From contig NZ_CP065377.1 of the NCBI RefSeq assembly GCF_019967995.1, positions 1,488,001-1,552,000 on the forward strand: a DNA stretch of 64,000 nucleotides, in the 5' to 3' direction. The notes beneath the pieces were generated by a model. It did no database searches. It saw only the letters and a list, made by a program, of their open reading frames with translations, and was not told the DNA's origin. Source of the stretch: Faecalibacterium prausnitzii. GTDB taxonomy: Bacteria > Bacillota > Clostridia > Oscillospirales > Ruminococcaceae. The position numbers were made by a program, and so were the translations under genes. Positions within the stretch are counted from its first letter, which is position 1. The number at the start of each line of letters is the position of its first letter. This document shows positions 41,987 to 47,745 of the stretch, piece after piece.

Positions 41987-42214
41987 ATGCAACACATGAA
42001 CATTAAATGCTGCCATTGTGGGGACTATACCCCATTTATCGCAGAGGAGAACGTTGAAGTTATTCCTCAAGTTAATCTCACAAGAACCGATATGGATAAT
42101 TTGGGCGATATCGCCGAGGCATTGGCGGAATGCGGTTGCTTCGGTGCGTTTGATTTCTTATGCCGGGTTCAGAGCGAAGTGACAAAAATTGTAGAGTATC
42201 AGGAGGAACGGTGA
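41987..42214 (+). CDS. Small cysteine-containing phage protein
   Basis: 75 residues. CCHCGDYTPF near the start and a later ECGCFGAFDFLC. GAAGGAAG stands before ATG 41987. No promoter element lies between the terminator and this gene. Function unknown. Confidence 0.55.
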   Translation: MQHMNIKCCHCGDYTPFIAEENVEVIPQVNLTRTDMDNLGDIAEALAECGCFGAFDFLCRVQSEVTKIVEYQEER

Positions 42215-42221
42215 ACGCTAA

Positions 42222-42386
42222 ATGATATTTGCTGAAGAGGATTTGAACTCTTTGAATGCTATTGCTGGACTATTGGCTTCATTCGGGTGTGATAGTCAGG
42301 CTGGCTGTGTGCTTTATATTCAGCATAAAATCGCAAAGACCATGGAGGCTGACGAAAGGAAATGCAGAAATGAGAAACATGTCTAA
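42222..42386 (+). CDS. Small phage protein, tentative
   Basis: 54 residues (MIFAEEDLNSLNAIAGLLAS...). The AGGAGG at 42201 is 15 bases from the ATG, longer than usual. It overlaps the next gene by 17 bases. A chance frame is possible. Confidence 0.4.
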   Translation: MIFAEEDLNSLNAIAGLLASFGCDSQAGCVLYIQHKIAKTMEADERKCRNEKHV

Positions 42387-42747
42387 GAAAACCTGGAAAC
42401 TCCGGGTTTGGAATTACATGACCGAGATGCAGAAGCTAGATATTCTGCTGAAGCACGCTAAGGTTCCGCATACTTATGGACGTCGTTGGCCAGAGATGGA
42501 CAGACCAGACTGTCAGGAGTATCTTCCGGGCGGACGGCATGATGGTGGTGAGCAAATTATTGCATATGATGCTGCTGGAAATCGTATCTGGGATGGCATT
42601 TGGGGTTGGGGTTCCTATGGCTTTGAGCAGGGGCTTATCGAGGTGATGGGCAGACAGGCGCTTGGCCATGATGATGTTGATGGCTGGCTCACGGCTCGTC
42701 AGGTCACAAAGATGTGGAGGTGTAGAAATGCTGCGCAAAATCGTTGA
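42370..42747 (+). CDS. Small phage protein, function unknown
   Basis: 125 residues from ATG 42370 (GAAAGGAAATG context). It is rich in Trp and Gly in the middle (GNRIWDGIWGWGSYGFEQG) with a helical C-terminus (DGWLTARQVTKMW). No family recognised. Confidence 0.6.
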   Translation: MRNMSKKTWKLRVWNYMTEMQKLDILLKHAKVPHTYGRRWPEMDRPDCQEYLPGGRHDGGEQIIAYDAAGNRIWDGIWGWGSYGFEQGLIEVMGRQALGHDDVDGWLTARQVTKMWRCRNAAQNR

Positions 42748-42937
42748 TTTCGTCAAAAAGATATTCTGGACAGAGCCGATGATTTCGACAGTCAACACGC
42801 TGAAAGATGCCATGCGGGATCTTGAGGTGGCCCGGAACCACTTTGAGAATTGTGATCCGGAGTTTATCACGGCTGCTATCTTCGAGCTGAACGCTGCGGA
42901 GTGCCGGGTGGATGCTGCGAGGAGGTGTGTGGGGTGA
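42728..42937 (+). CDS. Small helical phage protein
   Basis: 69 residues (IVDFVKKIFW, then TLKDAMRDLEVARNHFENC). GGAGG stands before the ATG inside the preceding gene. Coupled to the next gene by GTGA. Confidence 0.6.
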   Translation: MLRKIVDFVKKIFWTEPMISTVNTLKDAMRDLEVARNHFENCDPEFITAAIFELNAAECRVDAARRCVG

Positions 42938-43134
42938 AGACATTTTATTATCCGACTTACAAGTGCCGATTTTGCGAGAAGGAATTTAACGATGGGCATC
43001 CCTACTGTAATCCCGAAGATGCAAAGAACAATCTGGCCGGTCTGATGGCGTTCCGCCCAATTCATCATTGCGATGGTGGTCATATTGGCATTGGATATTT
43101 TACAGGTCTCGAAAGGGTTGATAAGGATGAATGA
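42934..43134 (+). CDS. Small zinc-binding phage protein
   Basis: 66 residues from GTG 42934. YKCRFCEKEF...HPYC and HHCDGGH suggest one zinc site. The stop of the upstream gene overlaps the start. Function unknown. Confidence 0.6.
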   Translation: MKTFYYPTYKCRFCEKEFNDGHPYCNPEDAKNNLAGLMAFRPIHHCDGGHIGIGYFTGLERVDKDE

Positions 43135-43264
43135 TATTTGGGATAAGATTGGTACATTCCTTGGGCATTTGCTGGCGGCGACAGCGGCCATCTGCGCGTG
43201 GCTGATCATTATTGCGTTCACGCTGAAGATAATTTGGTTAATTTTGTTCCGGATTATGCTGTGA
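43127..43264 (+). CDS. Very small membrane protein
   Basis: 45 residues: MNDIWDKIG, then one long hydrophobic helix (FLGHLLAATAAICAWLIIIA). AAGG lies just before the ATG. It overlaps the stop of the preceding gene. Confidence 0.6.
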   Translation: MNDIWDKIGTFLGHLLAATAAICAWLIIIAFTLKIIWLILFRIML

Positions 43265-43272
43265 GGTACGAT

Positions 43273-43713
43273 ATGATTGACTATGAAGAAGTTGCCGAGG
43301 CCATATGGAGGTACGATTGTCCTCGAATTGACATTGATGAGGATATTACGACTCTTTATGCGGATGGCAAAGCTTATGCACAAGTTATTCGCAGGTCTGA
43401 CGGGTCACGCGAGGACTTGTATTTTGAGGATTACGAGCTTCAAAAAGTTATCCTGATCAAGCCGAACGCTAAGTTGCGTGATGCGGTCGAGCTTTGCATG
43501 AATGGTGACATTAGCTACGCAGATGCTCGTGAATGGTGCATGGAGAATGATATTTCACTTGGGCAGTTCGACAGGTGGCTCTATGGTGCGCTGAGAAAGT
43601 CTGATAACCCTGTCCGGGCGGAACCGAAAGAACCGTGGCCATATCGAGTGGTGGCGGGCATAAACCGGGTGCTGGAGATTCTGCTTGACTCGATTTTGGA
43701 GGATTTTATATGA
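43273..43713 (+). CDS. Phage protein, function unknown
   Basis: 146 residues. Alpha/beta start (YEEVAEAIWRYDCPRIDID), strands (YADGKAYAQVIRRSDGS), and a helix-turn-helix-like DISYADAREWCMENDISLGQFDRW. A DNA-binding role is possible but weak. GAGGTACG before the ATG. It overlaps the next gene. Confidence 0.55.
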   Translation: MIDYEEVAEAIWRYDCPRIDIDEDITTLYADGKAYAQVIRRSDGSREDLYFEDYELQKVILIKPNAKLRDAVELCMNGDISYADAREWCMENDISLGQFDRWLYGALRKSDNPVRAEPKEPWPYRVVAGINRVLEILLDSILEDFI

Positions 43714-43892
43714 AGATGTACACATTTTGGTTTGAGTGCACGGACAATGGTGGCGGGCATCAGGGTTTCGTGGTCAAAGCAGAAAATAAGCAGGAGGCTA
43801 TCCGTAAAGGCATGAATATTGCAAAGAAGTTTGCTTGCGGAGATATCTGCGGCGACTGGGAGTGTAAGTTGAAGCGGGAGGATAGTTTATGA
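43710..43892 (+). CDS. Small phage protein
   Basis: 60 residues (TFWFECTDNGGGHQGFVVKA...), with a small alpha/beta fold and two further Cys. Tightly coupled at both ends. Function unknown. Confidence 0.55.
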   Translation: MKMYTFWFECTDNGGGHQGFVVKAENKQEAIRKGMNIAKKFACGDICGDWECKLKREDSL

Positions 43893-44083
43893 ACGAAGAC
43901 TTTGGAGCGATTACCATTCTTGCTCCAAAATGCCAGAAGTGCCCCAAAGTGAAATCCTGTGACCATAAACAAATGGCTCATCTCGGATACATAGTTCCAC
44001 AAAGGGGCAACGGAAAGAGCTTCAGTCAGCTCGAAATGGTGGATTCACTGATGAAAAGGAGATTTAATTATGAAAATCATTGA
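43889..44083 (+). CDS. Small cysteine-containing phage protein
   Basis: 64 residues. CQKCPKVKSCDHKQM is a possible zinc or iron-sulfur site. It overlaps thyX by 14 bases, and the thyX ribosome site AAAAGGAG lies inside it. Confidence 0.55.
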   Translation: MNEDFGAITILAPKCQKCPKVKSCDHKQMAHLGYIVPQRGNGKSFSQLEMVDSLMKRRFNYENH

Positions 44084-44777
44084 ACCTAAGTACGAAATCC
44101 TCACTGATATTTCTGAGGGCGGCATCAAGGAACTGCAGCAGATCGAGCGGGTGGCCCGTGTCTGCTACAAGAGCGAGGATAAGATCACGCCGGACGGTGA
44201 GTCGGCAAAGAAGCTGGTGGGCTTTCTGGTGAAGCAGGGGCATGAGGCTATGCTGGAGCATTCTCAGCTGTCCGTGCTGTTTACCTGTGACCGGGCCATT
44301 GCCAATGAGCTGGTGCGGCACCGCATTGCGAGCTTTGCGCAGGAGAGCACTCGGTACTGCAACTACTCGAAGGAGAAGTTTGGCAATGAGCTTACGTTCA
44401 TCTGGCCGTCCTATGTCCGTGGTGAGCAGTATTGCGAACTGAACGATAGCGAGGTTACGATCAAAAGCTCGTTCTTGGAAGCTATGACTTATGCCGAAAA
44501 GGACTACAAGCTGATGATAGCTAACGGTATGCGTCCCGAACAGGCTCGCTGCGTGCTGCCGCTGTGCCTGAAGACCGAAATCGTGGTGACTGCCAATTAC
44601 CGTGAGTGGCGCAACATCTTCAAGCTGCGTACTCCTGTGGCAGCTCATCCTCAGATGCGTGAGCTGATGTGCCCGCTGCTGAAGGAACTGCAGAGCAAGA
44701 TCCCGGTGGTGTTCGATGATATTTACACATACTGGCCGGAGGATGACCAGACGGGAAAGGAAAGCGTGGAGAAGTAA
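44070..44777 (+). CDS. thyX: FAD-dependent thymidylate synthase
   Basis: 235 residues. The ThyX signature RHRIASFAQESTRY (about 90-103; RHRx7S) is intact, as are QGHEAMLEHSQLSVLF and NYREWRNIFKLR. It makes dTMP from dUMP with methylenetetrahydrofolate and NADPH through FAD. It supplies thymidylate for phage DNA. Confidence 0.96.
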   Translation: MKIIEPKYEILTDISEGGIKELQQIERVARVCYKSEDKITPDGESAKKLVGFLVKQGHEAMLEHSQLSVLFTCDRAIANELVRHRIASFAQESTRYCNYSKEKFGNELTFIWPSYVRGEQYCELNDSEVTIKSSFLEAMTYAEKDYKLMIANGMRPEQARCVLPLCLKTEIVVTANYREWRNIFKLRTPVAAHPQMRELMCPLLKELQSKIPVVFDDIYTYWPEDDQTGKESVEK

Positions 44778-44779
44778 CT

Positions 44780-45034
44780 ATGAAAAATCGTATTATTTGC
44801 GTTGTCGCATGCCTGATGATGCTCGTGGGCTGTGTGGTTCTGTGCAGCTGTGGCAACTATAAGATGTTCGATACGACCTTTACCTACTCCTGGGCACAGA
44901 TTAAGCTGCCCGATGGAACTATCATCGAAGGTAAGGTAGATAACTGGACTGACTACGAAGGTGATCAGCTGCAAATCACGATTGACGGTACCACATATCT
45001 GGTTCATGCCGCAAATGCTATTATGAAAACCTGA
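44780..45034 (+). CDS. Small lipoprotein-like phage protein
   Basis: 84 residues. A signal peptide (IICVVACLMMLVGCVVL) ends in a lipobox-like LCSC. The mature part (KLPDGTIIEGKVDNW, DGTTYLVHAANAI) is a small beta fold common in phages. If secreted it could act at the cell surface, for instance in exclusion of other phages, but this is only inference. It starts 2 bases after thyX. Confidence 0.65.
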   Translation: MKNRIICVVACLMMLVGCVVLCSCGNYKMFDTTFTYSWAQIKLPDGTIIEGKVDNWTDYEGDQLQITIDGTTYLVHAANAIMKT

Positions 45035-45044
45035 GTGGGAAAGG

Positions 45045-45401
45045 ATGTGGTGGCAAGAAATGCAGCAGAAAACGTATGATTTTCTCATACAGATGAGGGC
45101 TCCTGTGCTTACCTTTGGCGGAGACTTGCTGGGCGAGGCAATTGAACTGGTGATTCACGACCTGGAGGTTCATCAATTCATCTCGCTGGCAGATATTGAG
45201 TGCAATCTGGCAGATAAGTTCAGCTGTAGTCCAGGTTCTGCGGATCGGAGACTTCGTAGGGCAATGGATATGATGGAGTTCAGGGCAGGAGAGTATCCGA
45301 ATCCGGAATTGGAGAAACTGCGCGTTGAGTATCGTGTGAATACATGGTCGGTTAAGAAATTCCTCTACGCAGCGGCAAGGAGGCTGATGAGTTATGAGTA
45401 A
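45045..45401 (+). CDS. Spo0A C-terminal-like helix-turn-helix protein
   Basis: 118 residues. GDLLGEAIELVIHDLEVH, then SLADIECNLADKF and SADRRLRRAMDMM follow the pattern of the Spo0A DNA-binding domain. There is no receiver domain. It could be a phage transcription factor that binds sites like 0A boxes. The ribosome site is weak (GGGAAAGG). It overlaps the next gene by 8 bases. Confidence 0.6.
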   Translation: MWWQEMQQKTYDFLIQMRAPVLTFGGDLLGEAIELVIHDLEVHQFISLADIECNLADKFSCSPGSADRRLRRAMDMMEFRAGEYPNPELEKLRVEYRVNTWSVKKFLYAAARRLMSYE

Positions 45402-45681
45402 TAAGGATCGAGCGATATGCCTGATTTGGTGTACGCTGATGCTGTGTCTGAGTATCTGGTTGTGCGGATGCTCAAAACGGGCTGATAGCAGGAGTATCAC
45501 GAGCGACGAGCAGGAGTATCACATTACAATTTACTATCCGAACACTAGGGATGTGTACGTAGAAGGCAATGGTGATGTGTTCTGGATGAGCTCAACCGAT
45601 CATAGGATTAAAGTCCAAATCAATGACAAACGATACAGTGCGAGTTGGAACAATGTTATTATTGAGTGGGATGTGAAATAA
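45394..45681 (+). CDS. Second small lipoprotein-like phage protein
   Basis: 95 residues. A signal peptide (ICLIWCTLMLCLSIWL) and lipobox LCGC, then a beta-rich mature part (EYHITIYYPNTRDVYVEG). It is two genes away from the first lipoprotein, with the HTH gene between them. Function unknown. Confidence 0.6.
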   Translation: MSNKDRAICLIWCTLMLCLSIWLCGCSKRADSRSITSDEQEYHITIYYPNTRDVYVEGNGDVFWMSSTDHRIKVQINDKRYSASWNNVIIEWDVK

Positions 45682-45783
45682 TGAAAAGGTTTAATACGAT
45701 TATTTGGGAATTGCCACCGTAAATCTTGACGATGGTGAGTCTCCATGATATTCTTATACCAAGTTCAATGAGGAGGTGCTTTT

Positions 45784-46083
45784 ATGGCACGGACGGTAAA
45801 ATGCCCTAGCTGCGGTGCTGAACTGACAGTGAAAGACGACAACAGGGACTTTATGTTTTGCGAGTTCTGTGGGACGAAGGTTCGGTTGGATGACTATCAG
45901 GAGACGCACCGGTATGTAAATGAAGCGGAAGTCCAGCGAGTGAAGGCTGAGAAAGAGCTGGAGCTTAAAAGGATGGAAGCTTATACAAAAAGAGAAGAGC
46001 AAGCTGGTAAGCAATTCATAACGTTAATGTCTATCTGTTTGGGTGTTGCACTATTCTGTGTGCTAATTAGTAGATTTATGTAA
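45784..46083 (+). CDS. Zinc-ribbon protein with coiled coil and C-terminal membrane helix
   Basis: 99 residues. CPSCGAEL...CEFCGTKV (about 7-31) is a zinc ribbon. A charged coil (about 45-72) and a membrane anchor (ITLMSICLGVALFCVLIS) follow. The 102-base gap before it holds only a 13-codon frame. AGGAGGTG before the ATG. Confidence 0.7.
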   Translation: MARTVKCPSCGAELTVKDDNRDFMFCEFCGTKVRLDDYQETHRYVNEAEVQRVKAEKELELKRMEAYTKREEQAGKQFITLMSICLGVALFCVLISRFM

Positions 46084-46171
46084 AGATATGTTTAGTTTTT
46101 GTCTACTGCCCATTTTCATTTGCCGCTTTTTGTGAATTTTTGTGATAAAACGTCGGAATTTGTCATTTTCG

Positions 46172-46343
46172 TGGCCAAAAACCCAGTTCGTGGCCAAAAA
46201 TTTTAGAAAAAATGGCCACAAAAAATAACGATAATTCGTTAAAATTATGCAATTTGGCCAAAAACCCACTTTTTTCTTTTAGTTAATGAAAAAAATGAAA
46301 AATTATATATAGTAATTGACGCTGAAAAACGGGTTTTTGGCCA
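46172..46343. repeat. AT-rich region with TGGCCAAAAACCC repeats, candidate replication origin or operator
   Basis: The 353-base gap 46084-46436 has no gene. TGGCCAAAAACCC occurs at 46172 and 46255 on the + strand and inverted at 46331-46343. Shorter forms are at 46191 (TGGCCAAAAATTTT) and 46213 (TGGCCACAAAA). Between the last direct and the inverted copy lies a very AT-rich stretch (about 46269-46320). Iterons beside AT-rich DNA are usual in origins; paired operators of a repressor are the alternative. Confidence 0.55.
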
Positions 46344-46436
46344 GTGCTATTTTGGGCTTGAAAAAACTTGCCCATGGATGTATCATAGAACCACAGTGTA
46401 CGAACGTAACGCTTCTGATTCTACGAGGTATTTTGT

Positions 46437-46751
46437 ATGGCCTTTGAAGAATGGTGGACAACTGATCGGGATGGTAATCGTGTGGATTGCCGCGCTAATC
46501 AATTTGTAGAGCTTCATGCTAAAGCTCCCGTATGCGAATGCGGTCAGCACCTTACGCATGTCGGACCAGAAACATGGAAATGCGACCACTGTGAGATGTG
46601 CTATTCATATGACGATTTGTATAGATCCCATGGCCCTGAAGCATATGATTATAACTGCGATGCGGGTTCTATACAAGACGATTATGGCGAGCGAAAATAT
46701 GAAAGCCTTCCGATGCACTGCGGTCCCGAAGAACTGTTTGACAGATATTAA
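46437..46751 (+). CDS. Zinc-binding phage protein
   Basis: 104 residues. CECGQHLTHVG...CDHCEMCY (about 33-58) forms a zinc site; the rest is acidic and aromatic. GAGG lies near but the ribosome site is weak. It is the first gene after the repeat region and is followed by a strong terminator. Function unknown. Confidence 0.6.
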   Translation: MAFEEWWTTDRDGNRVDCRANQFVELHAKAPVCECGQHLTHVGPETWKCDHCEMCYSYDDLYRSHGPEAYDYNCDAGSIQDDYGERKYESLPMHCGPEELFDRY

Positions 46752-46765
46752 CATTCATGAGCATT

Positions 46766-46799
46766 GCCTCTGCGTGAAAAACGCAGGGGCTTTTTCTTT
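46766..46799 (+). terminator. Terminator before the nuclease/polymerase-like operon
   Basis: GCCTCTGCGT pairs with ACGCAGGGGC around GAAAA, then TTTTTCTTT. Confidence 0.88.
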
Positions 46800-46839
46800 G
46801 TCCAAAATTCACAGAAATTCACATTTTTTCACAAAAACC

Positions 46840-46868
46840 ACCGCGATAAAAACATCCTCTTTTATGAG
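46840..46868 (+). promoter_or_regulatory. 29-bp phage promoter-like element, copy 14 (diverged)
   Basis: ACCGCGATAA, 9 bases, then CTTTTATGAG. It stands behind a terminator and before the VRR-NUC / RecB-nuclease / DFDGD-protein operon. Confidence 0.6.
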
Positions 46869-46922
46869 GAGAATAGAGTGTGTCTCAAATGCACCATTCT
46901 CTTTATTTTTGGAGGTTGAACA

Positions 46923-47243
46923 ATGCTCGAAAACAAATTCAAAACAAGATTGGTGAAAGAGCTGAAAGAACGCTTTCCCGGTTGCAAGGTCGTTCATTTA
47001 GACCCGAACGAGGTACAGGGATATCCTGACCTCTTGGTTCTTTATAAGCATACCTGGGCAGCTTTGGAAGGCAAACGTTCGGCAACTGCATCTCATCGAC
47101 CAAACCAGGATTACTATGTCCAGCAGTTCGGCGAGATGAGCTTTGCAGCTTTCATCTATCCCGAAAACAAGGAGGAAGTTCTGAATGCAATGGAACGATC
47201 ATTCGAGGCTCACGGGGCAGCATGCTTTCCTCGGAGCCAGTAA
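46923..47243 (+). CDS. VRR-NUC type nuclease
   Basis: 106 residues, a minimal PD-(D/E)xK fold: GYPDLLVLYKHTWAALEGKR with Asp 37 and the E-x-K of LEGKR (about 51), then SHRPNQDYYVQQF. Phage VRR-NUC proteins cut branched DNA. It lies in one operon with a second nuclease and the RNA-polymerase-like protein. TTGGAGG before the ATG. Confidence 0.85.
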   Translation: MLENKFKTRLVKELKERFPGCKVVHLDPNEVQGYPDLLVLYKHTWAALEGKRSATASHRPNQDYYVQQFGEMSFAAFIYPENKEEVLNAMERSFEAHGAACFPRSQ

Positions 47244-47745
47244 GTATCATTGGCTCAACTACGACGCACAGCGTTTGGCCGATGCGTACTTGAGCTTTCA
47301 AGCAAAAGAAAAAGGCACGAGGCTTCACGCATTTGCAGCAGAGTGCATTACACTCCGGCAGAAGTTGCCCAAAAGCAAAAAGACGCTCAATGCCTATGTC
47401 AATGACGCAATTGGCTTTCGCATGATTCCTGAGATGGTTCTCTACTACAGTGAGAACTGCTTTGGAACTGCAGATGCGATTTCGTTCAACGACGATCTTC
47501 TCCGCATCCATGATCTTAAAACCGGAGCTGTTCCTGCACATATGGAACAGCTCTTTATTTATGCTGCTCTGTTCTGCATGGAATACGGGATTCGACCGAA
47601 AGATATTCAGTTTGAGGCTCGTATCTACCAGAATGACGATGTTTGGATCGAAAATCCTACTTATGAGGATATTGACCCCATCATCGAGAAGATTCGCGAG
47701 TTTGATAAGGTAATTGCAGAATTGAAGTTAGGAGCAGTAGCATGA
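47185..47745 (+). CDS. RecB/Cas4-like PD-(D/E)xK exonuclease
   Basis: 186 residues. GTADAISFNDDLLRIHDLKTG (split as GTADAISF then LLRIHDLKTG, about 93-113) gives the D...D-x-K catalytic set, and HMEQLFIYAALF provides the Q-x-x-x-Y motif. No Fe-S cysteines are seen, so it is not a classical Cas4. It overlaps the VRR-NUC gene by 59 bases with its own AGGAGG. It probably acts in phage recombination. Confidence 0.8.
   Translation: MQWNDHSRLTGQHAFLGASKYHWLNYDAQRLADAYLSFQAKEKGTRLHAFAAECITLRQKLPKSKKTLNAYVNDAIGFRMIPEMVLYYSENCFGTADAISFNDDLLRIHDLKTGAVPAHMEQLFIYAALFCMEYGIRPKDIQFEARIYQNDDVWIENPTYEDIDPIIEKIREFDKVIAELKLGAVA

Noticed and set aside
45681..45722. 13-codon frame behind the second lipoprotein
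   Set aside because: Too short and without a ribosome site.
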